A DNA stretch of 64,000 nucleotides from Cyathus striatus. Taxonomy: Eukaryota > Basidiomycota > Agaricomycetes > Agaricales > Nidulariaceae. The translations under genes and the position numbers were made by a program. Below the pieces are notes generated by a model. It did not search any database. It was not told the DNA's origin and saw nothing but the letters and a program-made list of their open reading frames with translations. Each line of letters begins with the position of its first letter. Position 1 is the stretch's first letter. Shown in pieces: positions 10,861-23,395 of the stretch. The stretch lies in contig JAOVFP010000018.1 of assembly GCA_025738555.1 (NCBI GenBank), forward strand, positions 2,914,001 to 2,978,000, written 5' to 3'.

Positions 10861-13800
10861 CTAGCCTAAACGAGATCCTGACGAATTGCTTCCTTCTTCC
10901 CAATTACCCCCTCCGAAGAAATTTACCCAGTCGTCAAACCTAAGGGATATAATATCAGCTACAGTTCCGGTTTAAATAGATTTATGTTTGTACGTACCCA
11001 ATACCTGTAGGTGCATTCATCCACATGTTCATGGTGTTAGAATCCATACTCGCTGGCAGATCTTGTGCCACATTGGTATTAAACCCGGAGTTCGCATTAG
11101 AAAACGGAAAATGTTCGTTGGTATCAAATGAGACGCTGGAAGACAGGTCTGGATAGACGCTAACACCTCCTCCATGGTCTAGCGTTCCTGTGGTTTCAGG
11201 AGGTGTAGGGTATGTGTGGGTGCCAGGAGTCGGAGTTGGGCGTAGAGGGGCGGTGTACGGAGAGGGCACACTTCCTACAGATGATGATCCAGGTGTAGAA
11301 GCCGACGATGATCCAACGTGATATGACTGAGGCAACAACCGGTGAGAGTCGGGATCAGATGGCGAACCAAGGTTAGCTGTTTTGCGAAGTCGGTCGGTGC
11401 GCCGAGGTCGAGGCGCGGCTATGCCAGCGTGAGCATCGCTAGGGGTAGAGGCAGTAGAGACAGAGGCAGAGCTAGGTGGCCCTGGTTCAGATGAGCCGTT
11501 GCGTTCTTGTGCACGAACAAGCCCATACATGGTATCCCATGCTTTGCCACAAGCGTACCACCTAAGAGTCCATTATCAGACAATTCGTCAGCTAGTCGAG
11601 GGATACTACGCACCTTTCCTCGGCAACCTTAAGAAAATCCAAGCACTTGTAAATCTCGTCCAAGCCCCTTGTATCGTTAGGAGATGAGTTCCCCCATCGG
11701 TTGAGGGCCAGCACAACACCAGACGTAAACGCGAACAGCGTCAGGTTCAGGTGAAGGGGGTATCCTCTCTTACGATATGCATCAACGAGATTACTGCATG
11801 CCCTCGCAGCATTGGTACATATGGTAAGGGAAGGAAATGGGTGGGCGGCGCTGTCTTGCCAAAGGATAAACGGTCGGTGGATGAGGATTTGGACATAGTA
11901 ATACAACCCCATAAGCATCAGCGAGAGCTTGTAGAACTTTTCGTCCTTTCGGTTGGGGTCCCAGCGAACTGATTGGACACATTACGATTGAGGTACCGAC
12001 TTTGAAGGAAGGAGAACACGTACGACACTCCGGTGTAGCAGCCAGCCACCTATTCAACGCCGAATCCATCTCCTCCACAACGTGCTTCTGCCAATCTTCC
12101 AAAATGAATTCCCACATCTTTGACTTCACATGATACTACAACAACCCCTCTCCATTAGCGCCCGCTAGTTCAGAACTAGATATAATAACTCACAATACTA
12201 TGTAGAGCAAAGGCCATAATCTTGTTAAGCCTCAGCTGATGATTGAATGCCGAAATAATTGTAGGCTTCCCTGGAGGCTGCCTAAACCTCTTCTTGGGAT
12301 CTTCGACCTCCCAGTACTCATCGTCGCATTCTACAGGCATATCCAGGTCCATACTATTCAATAAGCTCGTTGAAGTCGTGAAGTCGAGATGATAGCAATA
12401 GAAGCGTACTCATTGTTAGCGATGGCGCATGACCTCCCCAGACCTATACTAGACATCCTATCGAGCGAAATCAAAACCCAAAATGCGCGCTTGCAAAGTT
12501 CGTGCTCGACGGTCAGCTTGTCTAGCGGCACACGGCGTTGGTGTATACCCATGTCTTGGGCTAAACGGATGCCTAAGCCAGCTATCGTCCAACACGAGTG
12601 TGGTGCAGACGTCCCTTGCAGGAATTGACATGCGAGCTGAAGCAAACAAAGATCAGACACTGATATCATAGAGAAAAGAGTAATCAGCACTTACCGCGTA
12701 CATCTGTAAATCATATAAATTAGGCAACTCCACTAACTTGTTCGTCACAACATCGACCTGCTTGAACCACTTGTACCCGGCCGAAAACGGAGAGTCTACG
12801 CCATCCAGCATCACACGCTCATCAATAAACGTGATGTATCGCGATCCTACAGCACAGACAAGGAGTACAACCCCACCAAAGCCATCGTCGCGAAGGTACA
12901 AGCCCTCTTCTATTGATCTTTTGAAAGTTGGTCGATGAAGTAACGGCAAGACGAGATTTACATGCTCGAAATATGCATCCACAAGTTCGTCCATCAAGTC
13001 TCGAGGGGGAAAGTTGTATCGTGCAGGAGCCACCTCTGCGATTTCTAGTTCCCACTGTTCTCGTCTTGATCAGCCTTCATAGGAAACAGCACTTGCATAA
13101 ACTTACAGGTTTCCTACTCCAAAAGTAGTCCCTCCTAGAGGCCACCATTTGCTGTCCAACATTCGCACCCGTTACCTTTATCTTCGATTCCACAGCAGAA
13201 CGAATGAACGAACTGGTCCCCGCGTCCCCGTAAAACCTCCCACCTGCATCACGTATCTGCTGTAGCCTTAGCATGAGTGTTGTCTCACTTGCGTCATCTC
13301 TGAATGGATCGTCTTCAGGTCCCATGAGAATTCTGCAGAACTTGCGGATCAGCTCTGCTGGATCTATGCGACGTGAGGGTCCTGGAAGAGGTGAGGTGTA
13401 TCCTGAGGTAGGTTTGTTTTGGGATTCTTCTTTGAGCCGAGCGTAAATGTCTTGAAGGAGCTTTTCGTCGGGACATACCTGTATTACATTACCTTCGGTT
13501 AGGGTTAGGAGGTGTAAGAAAGAAAGTCGAACTCACTTTACGCAGTGCAGCTTCGAGTTCCTTAATCCTATCCTGCAACTCCTCGATATACCTGTCACAA
13601 TGCATCTATGAGCACACTAATGGCGAAGGAACGACAATAAGCAAGCACCCTTTCGGTCGTCGACGCTTCTATATATGAAACCACCGTAGGTCAGATACCC
13701 AGTTTATCTTCATGGGGAATGATACAACGCACCTTTGGTTCCTCGGATTCGTAAGTACATTCGAGTAAGTGAACGGAACAATTCAAACACTTGTTACTTG

Positions 13801-14124
13801 GAGGTAGAGCGCCTCCGCCTGTATACGAAACGGAATTGAAAGGGAAAAGTACATCCCGATGAGCAAATCACCAGGACACGCTGAAAAGTTGTGAAGGGAC
13901 GTACATCTGACTTGAAGGGAAGAAAGCCATCAAGATCCGGTCATCTGAAATTGCAAGTGAGATAAGTACGTACTTTTGTTCTTCTTGCAATTATCACAAG
14001 TCTTTTTCCCCGTACCCTCGCGCAATGACGAGCTAGCAGCCGATGAACTCGCGCTTGCCATGCTAGAACTCGCTACAGGGTCCTCCCCAGTGCAATCGCC
14101 TCTCGACGTTCTTGACTTGGACAT
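10861..14124 (-). CDS. Zn2Cys6 fungal transcription factor, paralogue 1
   Basis: Predicted 848-residue nuclear regulator in 13 exons: 14124-13974, 13910-13905, 13818-13733, 13668-13649, 13591-13537, 13478-13107, 13054-12695, 12636-12410, 12353-12194, 12135-12024, 11968-11614, 11561-10998, 10939-10861. The binuclear zinc cluster has cysteines at 43, 46, 53, 63, 66 and 73 (spacing 2-6-9-2-6), then a basic linker KRRRPKGYIEELQDRIKELE that begins a coiled coil. The third cysteine codon is completed only if a 6-nt exon (13910-13905) is used. The middle (about 240-560) is a fungal-specific transcription factor domain with YFEHVNLVLPLLHRPTF and CKRAFWVL. The C-terminus is Ser/Thr/Pro-rich and ends in a short acidic-aromatic motif (FDDWVNFF). 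Target genes are unknown; no metabolic cluster adjoins it. Confidence 0.88.
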
Positions 14125-15138
14125 CGCTCACTGTGTTTTTGAAGGTATAAAAGATTCGTTCAGGATTCTTTGTGATCTCCCAAATGTCCGATTACGAATA
14201 TGTCATGACGTCCTTTCTGGCGCTGTACGGGGATTTAATGATATGATATGCAGGGTAATCGTCTTCGAGGAACACAGGAGAAAGCGCGTAGTTCTTTTGT
14301 CGAGGATCTGCGGCGCAGTGGTGCCTTGGTCGGGATGGTGGCTGTGATGATGAAGGATGGAAGCTTACTGCGAGTCGTTGGCGAGTCAACTGCGACTGGT
14401 GCCGATAACATTACCATGACATCGGGACTTCAAATAGTTATCTATCAATGCTATATGGCCGTACCGCGCAAGCCTACGCCCTCAGATATCAGAAATCAGG
14501 CGAATAGACGATATTTAGAAGTCCCCGCAGTACAGAACCACTCAGTGCTGTGCATTGCTATGAAGTTTTGTAAAGTAATCGACTCTACGAAGACGAGGTT
14601 ATGAATAGTACACTGGTTCCTACCCTCAGGCACGTCTACTATTTATATATCTTCGCGTTCCACCGGCCAGCCTCAAGTGACTCTAATAAGTTATATGCAT
14701 TACGAGAGAAGAGAAAGGACATATAACTGTTAAATTGGCACGCACGCAATAAGCACGCGCACAGGTGAAGGTAGAAGCTGTTTCTGAGTACTGTTGACAC
14801 TAATGACCGGAGGACTGCGCATTGCAAATGCTTAGAAGAAGATGTAGACTGCTTGTGTTGACCACTGTTAGCTTCAATGACCGGACTGCGCATCGAGAAT
14901 GCTTTTCTAAGCGAAGCATGCAAATCATAAGTGCGGAGATACTATCAGCATTGCTCTGCGTCATGATTTCCGAGATCGGGTGTCAGTGCAACAGAGAGTG
15001 TGAGAGAACAAGAATGCTAGTGAGCACTGAGACATAAGAGTAGATTCAGCGCATGACTACATCTCAGTCGTAGAGTTTTTGAGAAACTTGGCAGCCCTCG
15101 GGTGATCACTAGGATACATCATGCCTCTATTCCAATCC
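14125..15138. other. Intergenic between transcription factor paralogues 1 and 2
   Basis: It contains the presumed promoter of paralogue 1. A direct repeat lies inside: about 27-30 bp beginning TGACCGG occurs near 14802 and again near 14878, roughly 76 bp apart, each followed by an AATGCTT motif. No coding sequence is recognised. An open plus-strand frame at 14248-14604 has no domain. Confidence 0.5.
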
Positions 15139-18100
15139 CTATCCCGAAAAACTGCTTCCTTTGCCATAATTATACTCTCCCAAGAACTCAACCCAGTCTT
15201 CCAAACTAAGAAATACAATGTTAACGGTGTTTCGTGCCTAAAACTGTTTGGCACGCCTATACACACCTGATACCTGTAGGAGCATTCATCCACATGTTCA
15301 TGGTGTTGGAATCCATACCCGGCGGCATATCTGGTACATCAGCGGCAGGTAACAATCTAAAGTCGGCACTAGAGAGCGGAAGCTGCTCGTTGGTATCATA
15401 GAATACAGCGGAAGATGGGTAGGAGTAAGACCCAAAATGTCCCGGGTCTAGGGTACCTACGCCTTCGGGGGGAGTGAGGTATGCGTTGCCAGGAATCGAA
15501 GTCGGGAGGTGAGGAACGGCGTAAGTTGAAGAGCTCTCGGTAGCCGTTCCCGATTCGACATGGTATGATGGGGATAGAGACCGATAAGAATCAGAGTCGA
15601 ACGACGTGTCGCCATTATTTAGTTGGCGATTGCGGTCAGTAACTCGAGCTTGAGGTGTAGCCATACCTACATGACAATCGTGATATGTAGATCCAGCAAC
15701 AGAGGTAGACCCAGTCTCAGATGAGCTTTCGGCATTGTCACGTTCCTGTGCACTGACTAACCCATTCAGAGTGTCCCATGCTTTTCCGCAAGAATACCAC
15801 CTTGAATTTTCGGTCAAGTAGTCAGGAAGGAGTTAAGAACATAGCACACCTCTCTTCGGAAAACTTGAGTAAATCTAGGCACTTATGAATATCATCCACA
15901 CCCCTTGTGTCACTAGTAGATGATTTCTCCCGCCGGTTAAGGATCAGCACAACTCCAGATGTGAACGCAAACAGCGTCAAGTGGACATGTATCGGGTACC
16001 CTTTCTTCCGGTATGCATCGACAAGATTACTGGTGGCCTTTGCAGCGTTCGAACATATCGTTAGGGAAGGGAACGGGTGCGAAGTTTTGTCTCGAGAAAG
16101 GATGAATGGTCGGTGAATGAGTATTTGGACGTAGTGATACCACCCCATGAGCATCAACGAAAGCCTGTAGAACTTATCGTCGCTTTGATGTGGATTCCAG
16201 CGGACTGTCAGTGTACGGTTATGGATAATAACAACGCGTGAGCTGGAAAGCCTACCGCACTCTGGGACATCTACCAGCCACTTGTTCAGTGCCGAATCCA
16301 TTTCCTCTACAACAGGCTTCTGCCAATCTTTCAAAAGAAAGTCCCACGCCCTCGTCTTCATGTGATACTGCAGAGAGGTCAGACACATCAACCTCAGATC
16401 CTTAGCTGGAGCTTAGAACTTACAAGGCTACGCAGTGCGAAGACCATGATCCTGTTAAGTCTTAATTGGTGGTTGAACGCTGATATAGTTGTAGGCTTCC
16501 CTGTAGGCTGTCGGAACCTCTTCTTGGGATCTTCATGCTCCCAGTACTCATCATCGCATTCGATGGGCATGTCCAAGTCTAGGCTTTTGCTGTCATTCAG
16601 CTCATTGGTATTTAGATGCTAATGAAAAAAACGTACTCCCTATTGTCAACAGCACATGCCCTCCCCAAGCCTATACTTGACATTTGATCCAACGAAACCA
16701 AAACCCAGAATGCGCGCTTGCAAAGCTCGTGTTCGGCGGTCAGTTGTTCCAGGGGTACGCGACATCGGTGTATACCCAAATCCTGAGAGAAGCGAATACC
16801 TATACCAACTAGTGTCCAGCAGGTGTGTGGTATAGATGTTCCTTGGAGGAACTGACAAGCGAGCTGAAGCCCAGAGTAAACACCAGCTAATAGAACGACG
16901 GTAGAAGGAACGTACAGCATACATCTGAATATCGTAAACATTGGGCACTGCCAGAAGCTTATCCTTTACGACGTTGACCTGATTGAACCACTTGTATCCC
17001 GCAGAAAACGGGGAATCCACACCATCCAACATGACGCGTTCATCAATGACTCGTATGTACTTCGATCCTATAGCACAGACCAGGAGTAACACCCCGCCAA
17101 AACCGTTGTCGCGAAGGTGTAACCCCTGAGCCACCGACCTATCGAAGGTAGGCCGGTGAAGCAGAGGCATAATCAAATTGACATGTTCAAAATATGCATT
17201 CACAAGCTCATCCATTAGGTCCTGCTGAGGGAAGGTGTATCGTATAGGCGTCATCTCTCCGATTTTGGGTTCCCACTAGGTTCTGATTATCAGTCATATT
17301 GAACACTATCAGCGGCAGACACTCACTGGTTTCCTCTCCCGAAAGTGCGTTCTCTCCGATGCCAATATTTTCTGCTCTATGTTCTTCCCTTTCTGGAAGC
17401 TTATAGCAGTTCTAATCAACGAAGTAATTCCCGGGTGCCCATAAAGGTGTCCACCTTCCTCGCGTATATTCGGTAGCATTCCGAGCTTGAGAGCTATATC
17501 GTTTGCGTCATCTTTAAACAGATCTTCCTCAGGCTCAATGGTGGATCGGGTTATCTTGCGAACCAGTTTTACAGATTCTACTCGGCGTGAAGGTCCAGGA
17601 AGTGGTGTGAGATGGCCAAACTCCGAGTCAAATGTAGTATCAGATTCTTCGTCAACCCGGGCGTATATTTCTTTGAGAAGTTTTTCGTCGGGACATACCT
17701 GTACCAAAGTGCTGTTAGTCAATATTAGGACACGTCCAACAGAAAGTTAGACGCACTTTACGCAATGCACCCTCGAGCTCCTTGATTCTCCATTGCAATT
17801 CCTCGATATGCCTGTAAGGTATCTATGAACACACTTGCAGGAACTATTGCATACTAAACAAGCACCCTCTTGGCCGTCGACGTTTCTATATAACGTGTCA
17901 GCTACTTTAAGTACATCCCGATAAGAATGACGCTGCAGACCTTGGGTTCCTCGACCTTGTAAGTGCAATCAAGTAGGTGTATGGAGCAATTCAGGCACTT
18001 GTCGTTTGAAGGTAGCAGGCCAGGGTCACCTGTATGCCAAACGGAAATGAAAGCATCCGGGAACGTACATTTGACTTTAAAAGAAGAAACAGTGAAGAGT

Positions 18101-18229
18101 CATCAATACCCGTGATCCAAAATGGGCAAATGATAACGTACTTTTCTTCTTCTTGCAACTATCGCAAGTCTTTTCCCCCGCACCGTCTTGCAATGACGAA
18201 CTTGCAGGTAACGACTCCGTACTTGCCAT
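15139..18229 (-). CDS. Zn2Cys6 fungal transcription factor, paralogue 2
   Basis: Predicted 816 residues, 13 exons with the same phases as paralogue 1: 18229-18142, 18074-18069, 18029-17941, 17885-17866, 17811-17757, 17698-17327, 17275-16916, 16863-16637, 16589-16424, 16367-16256, 16204-15850, 15800-15267, 15205-15139. The cluster is CDSCKKKKIKC then CLNC, assembled through a 6-nt exon (18074-18069). The basic linker is KRRRPRGHIEELQWRIKELE. The middle homology domain keeps YFEHVNLIMPLLHRPTFDRS and CDDEYWEHEDPKKRFRQP. The N-terminus is shorter than in paralogue 1 because the upstream alignable sequence has shifted frame, so I start at the first usable ATG. It ends in an EDWVEFLGE motif that parallels the other copies. 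Confidence 0.87.
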
Positions 18230-18951
18230 GCTAGAACAGAAGCAAGATTGTACCCCGTCCAATCACCGCTCGATGTTCGTAGCAGTAGATAGCCTTCAAT
18301 GCTTTTTGTAAGGTGTAAGAGTCGTTCAAGATTCTATGACACGTTTGATCATCGATTCGACTTTGAGTCAATCTGGATTATGGAGTCGACTACGAGCGGT
18401 ACCGAGGACTGCTCTACAGCGACATCGGGACTTCAAATCTATTTATATTGACAACTGATAGTTATCCAAGCCACCTTAGTAGGCGCAGCTTTGCATTACG
18501 TTATAGGAACAAGAATAACTTATGTGTATGAACAATACATACATAGGTCAGCGTTCCGTTGGGGACAGGTGGTCTTGCAAGTCTACGCGACAGTCATGTA
18601 GATCAGAAGTGTTCCGTTATGTTACTGTTTATGTTTTCCTATAGACAGGAAAGTGAACTGTCGCCTACTGTGCAGTAGATAGCGAGAACGAGAATAAGGT
18701 TAATGTAGCGGAAGAGGGATAACAATAGGTTCCCAAGCACGACACCAGCGACTCGACAGAAGCAATTGATGCAGTTCAAGTCATCAATGTTGTTGAACTT
18801 TGTGCTTTTCGTGCTAGACTTCGATTCCTTCAGGACATGTTGGTGTAAGAGCCGTCTAACCCTTGCCTATCTTGTTCCACAGTTCTTTGATTTAATCATA
18901 GCAAGCATATAATACAAACCAACGACAACAACGAACTTACAAAGTCCAAGC
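18230..18951. other. Intergenic between transcription factor paralogues 2 and 3
   Basis: Presumed promoter of paralogue 2 and terminator of paralogue 3. No gene, RNA or repeat is recognised. Confidence 0.5.
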
Positions 18952-21900
18952 CTAGCCCAAACCCGAATAGCTTCCTTCACCCCAAGTAAGCTCTCCCAAG
19001 AAGTTAATCCAATCTTCAACCCTAAGAAGCGTAGCATCAACAGTGCTTCTACCTTACACAACTTTGCGACTGCGTACATACCCAATACCAGTAGGAGCAT
19101 TCATCCACATGTTCACGGTGTCAGAATCCATATCCGGCGGCAGGCTTGACGCCGTAGTGGTAGGCAACACTCCGAAGTCGGCATTAGAAACCAAGAACTG
19201 CTCGTTTGTATTATACCAGACAGCGGAAGATGGGTTGGAATGGGACTCGAAACATCCCCGGTCTAGGGTGCCCATTGCTTGGAGGGGGGTCGGATAAGCA
19301 CGGTTGCCAGAACTCAGAGCTGGAAAGAGAGGGAATGCGTGTGAGCCGCTCCCTGTCGATGATTCCGGTGTGGAAGCTGATTCGTGGTATGATGGGGGCA
19401 GAGACTGAGAAGAATCAGAGTCAGACGGCGTGTCTACATCACATAGTTTGCGCTTTCGGTCAATACGTCGAGTTCGAGGTGCAGGCATAGCACCACGAGC
19501 ATCGCTAGAAACACCTCCAGAGGCAGAACTATATTCGATTGCAGGAAGATCTTCAGCTCTACGTTCCTGTGCACGAAGTAGCCCATACAGCGTATCCCAT
19601 GCTTTTCCGCAAGCATACCACCTTTCACAGTTCATTGTCAACTAAGTAATCAACAAGGTCCAAAGAACATTGCTTACCTTTCCTCGCCAACCTTGAGCAA
19701 ATCCAAGCACTTGTAAATGTCGTCTACGCCCATTGTATCGATATTAGACGATTTTCCCCGCCGGTTAAGTGAAAGGACTATCCCAGACGTAAACGCAAAC
19801 GGCGTCAGATGCATGTGAATCGGGTATCCTCTCTTCCGGTACCCATCAACAAGATTACTACAAGCTCTCGCAGCGTTCGTACATATTGTATATGAAGGAA
19901 ACGGGTGAGAAACTTGGTCTCGGGAGAGGATGAATGGCCGGTGAATGAGAATTTGGGCGTAATAGTACCATCCCATCAACATCAATGAAACCCTGTAGAA
20001 CTTGTCGTCGCTTCGGTACGGATCCCAGCGGACTGTTGGTGTACGTCAGGAAGACTAGCAACATGAAGGAGCTGAAAAGCCTACCGCACTCAGGCATATC
20101 TGCCAGCCACCTGTTCAATGCCGAATCCATCTCCTCCACGATAATTTTCTGCCAACCCTCCAAAATATAATCCCACATCTTCGACTTCACATGATACTGT
20201 AGAGAAACGCATATATAATCAGATTCCATGATCCAAAGCTGAAACGAGGGGCTCACAAGACTGCGCATAGCAAAGCCCATGATCCTGTTAAGCCTTAACT
20301 GGTGGATGAACGCCGATATAATCGTAGGCTTCCCAGGAGGCTGTCGGAACCTCTTTTTAGGATCTTCATTCTCCCAGTATTCATCATCGCATTCAACGGG
20401 CATGTCCAAATCCATACTATTCTTCTCATTCAGCTTGCAGGTCTCTAGATGATAGCGAAAACAACATACTCTCTCTTATCAATGGCACATGCCCTCCCCA
20501 AGCTTATACTAGACATTCGATCCAACGAAACCAAAACCCAGAATGCACGTTTGCAAAGCTCGTGTTCAGCGGTAAGTTGGTCGAGTGGCACACGACGTCG
20601 ATGTATACCCATGTCCTGAGCTACGCGGATACCTATACCAGCCATTGTCCAGGACGAGTGTGGTATAGACGTTCCTTGGAAGAACTGACACGCGAGCTAA
20701 AGCTAACAATCAGCTGTTGTGATGATAATAAAAGCAACAACGATCACATACAGCATATATCTGGATATCGTACAAATTAGGCAACGTCAGAAGCTTGTTC
20801 TTTACAACATTGACCTGGTTGAACCATTTATATCCCGCAGAAAACTGGGAATCGGCGCTATCCAGAAGGACGCGCTCATCAATGAACTTAATGTATCTCG
20901 ATCCCACGGCACAGACGAGGAGCACAACTCCGCCAAAGCCATCGTCACGGAGGTGCAACCCCTCAGCTACCGATCTGTCGAAAGTCGGTCGATGAAGCAG
21001 CGGCATGATTAAATTGACATGCTCGAAATATGCCTCCACAAGCTCGTCCATTAGTTCCTGCGGAGGAAAGGTGTATTGTGAAGACGGAATCTCCAGGATT
21101 TTGTGTTCCCACTACATCCGTCCTTATCAGCCGCATCCACAACATTGCTAGCCGAAGACACTCACTGGTTGCCTGTCCCAAATACACCTCCGCCTACTAA
21201 CCCATATCTGATGTCCTACATTCTTCCCAGTGACACCATCCTTGGACGTTATAGCAGTTCTAATAAACGAGGTGGTTCCCGCGTGCCCGTAAAAGCGTCC
21301 ACCTTCCTCTCGTATCTTCTGCAGCCTTCGCATGAGATCAGTCTCGCTTGCATCTTCTCTAAACGGATCCTCTTCAGGTCCAATGTTCACTCGAATTATC
21401 TTGCGGATCAGCTCTTCGTAGTCTCCTTTCCGTGATACCACAGGCAGAGGCATGGACAGACCCAAGTCGGATTGCCAGTGATTAGAGTCTTCGTCAAGCC
21501 GCGTGTAGATCTCTTGGAGAAGGTTATCATCGGGACATATCTGTGCCGGGTCAATATTAGAATGTATTAAGAAGCAAAGTCAAACGCACTTTGTGCAAAG
21601 CACCCTCGAGCTCCTTAATCCTATCCTGCAACTCCTCGATATATCTGTATCCCATCTTTAGTACACTCGCAATTGAAAGATGTACAGTAAACAAGCACCC
21701 TTTCGGTCGTCGACGTTTCTATATATCAAAACATTACCATGTAAGCTCCGACGGTCTATCTTCATGAGAATAATGCAACGGACCTTTGGATCCTCAGACT
21801 CGTAAGTGCAATCAAGTAAGTGTACGGAACAGTGCAGACACTTGTTAATTGGAGGTTGCGGGCCTCCGCCTATACACCGAACGGGATTGAAAGTCCCGAT

Positions 21901-22099
21901 GAGCAAATCACTTCTACGCAGTAATAAAAGGACACACATCTGACTATAAAAGAAAGAGAGCGAAGGCACGGAAGAGCCATCAGTCCTCATTATCCGAGAA
22001 GGAAGAAACGAACGTACTTCTCTTCAACTTGCAACTGTTACAAGTCTTCCTTGCTATACTTCTGTTCGATGACCCCCCGCTAACCATAGTAGAACTCAT
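18952..22099 (-). CDS. Zn2Cys6 fungal transcription factor, paralogue 3
   Basis: Predicted 815 residues, 13 exons: 22099-22018, 21943-21938, 21869-21784, 21718-21699, 21644-21590, 21540-21166, 21111-20752, 20696-20470, 20416-20257, 20196-20085, 20032-19678, 19621-19082, 19021-18952. The zinc cluster is CNSCKLKRIRC then CLHC, again bridged by a 6-nt exon (21943-21938). The linker is KRRRPKGYIEELQDRIKELE. The central domain (YFEHVNLIMPLLHRPTFDRS, CDDEYWENEDPKKRFRQP) is close to the other two. The Ser/Thr/Pro-rich C-terminus ends in an EDWINFLGE motif. All exon lengths between the linker and the C-terminal exon equal those of paralogues 1 and 2 within a codon or two. The 5' part of this gene, with its promoter, was copied again at 23396-23861 and 36905-37125. 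Confidence 0.88.
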
Positions 22100-22935
22100 A
22101 ACATTAGGAGATGGTTATCACTGCTCGTCGTTCTTGAAGACATCTTGAGTACTTTCTGTGTTGAAGATATAAAAGCTCCATTCTGTATCCCGTCTCGACA
22201 TCTTAAATGCCCGATTACGAGAATGATATGACCATCTACCCCGCCTCTGCACAGGATTTAACCAGTCTGTGTATTTGCGGAAGAATACATGGCCGGTGAG
22301 AGATGACTGAGGTTCAGCGCTGTGCAATGTTTGAGGATAGGCGGCGCAGCTACCAGGCTTGTAGATGGATGTTGGCTGAACAGTTGAACTTGTGATGGCG
22401 AGAGAACGGTGCTGAGTTCCAAAGGTAAGTCGCAACAAAAATAGCGGTACATAGTATGCCGATACAAACCGAATACAAACCAGTGTTGGCTGAAATAACT
22501 CATATTAGCCCAAAACATTCTCAAAGTCCAATACTTAGTATATTTTCAATATGTATAATTTCGATAAAGGTTCAAAGGTTCAACCCTACAATGATGTATA
22601 ATTTGATAATAATGTATACTGTTCTTCTAGAGTTCAATACACCAATTCTAAACCAACAGGTGTTTCCGTTCCACAAATACAAAACAAATACAATACGTAG
22701 TACAAATTACTTTTCAAAATGCCTACCTCCACAGCCAAGTCAAGCAACACATGCAAGAACAGTAAGAAACATAATGATTGCCCGACAGTAGGGATTACTA
22801 TCTGAACTCGGAGATTCACCCCCTTCACCTTGGGTCTGAATGGAACTTCCTCCAGCATGTCTTTCTTGGGCTAGGGCATCAATTATGGCACCACCAGCTG
22901 GAGGTAGACCAAGTGGTGCGGGTGGGAGTGGGCCA
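22100..22935. other. Promoter region of transcription factor paralogue 3 and unassigned sequence
   Basis: The first 260 bp (about 22150-22360) are repeated nearly unchanged at 36898-37110, so they were part of the duplicated segment. From about 22450 to 22850 the sequence is AT-rich with no recognisable gene. Confidence 0.5.
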
Positions 22936-23395
22936 GCTTCAGCTTGGGCAGCTTGAGGGGGATCAGATGGTGATGCATACAGGAGAGGAAGGGCTTGAGC
23001 TTGGACAGCTTGAGGGGGCCAGATGGTGATGCATGCAGGAGAGGGCAAGCCTGGGCTTGGGCAGCTTGAGGGGGATCAGATGATAGTGCAGGCAGGAGAG
23101 GGCGAGCTTCAGCTCGGGCAGCTTGAGGGGGGCCGGATGGTGGTGCAGGCGGGAGGGGGCGAGCCTGGGCTTGGGCAGCTTGAGGGGGATCAGATGGTGA
23201 TGCATGCAGAAGAGGGCGAGCTTCAGCTTGGGCAGCTTGAGGGGGATCAAATGGTGGTGGAGGCAGGAGAGGGCGAGCTTCAGCTTGGGCAGCTTGACGG
23301 GGACCAGATGGTGGTGCAGGTGGGAGAGGGCGGGCTTGGGCTTGGGCAGCTTGACGGGGATCAGATGGTAGTGCAGGCAGGAGAGGGTGAGCTTA
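22936..23395. repeat. 57-bp minisatellite, about 8 copies
   Basis: Eight tandem units of about 57 bp start near 22936, 22992, 23049, 23106, 23163, 23220, 23277 and 23334, with a few bases of a ninth. The shared core is GGGCAGCTTGAGGGGGATCA followed by ATGGTG-type sequence and GGCAGGAGAGGG. Because 57 is a multiple of three, all three frames on a strand can stay open; on the minus strand one frame reads as a Pro/Ala/Gln-rich 19-residue repeat (DPPQAAQAEA). I see no start, splice context or conserved domain, so I treat it as a repeat and not a gene. It sits exactly at the broken end of the fourth transcription factor copy. Confidence 0.85.

Noticed and set aside
12389..12628. Plus-strand open frames opposite the transcription factor exons
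   Set aside because: They are antisense shadows of coding exons with conserved minus-strand protein.
10861..22099. A secondary-metabolite gene cluster around the Zn2Cys6 factors
   Set aside because: No biosynthetic enzyme, P450 or dedicated transporter lies next to them; the neighbours are F-box and RBR genes and transposons.
22936..23395. CRISPR-like array
   Set aside because: The units are contiguous and similar throughout, with no unique spacers, and the genome is eukaryotic. It is a minisatellite.
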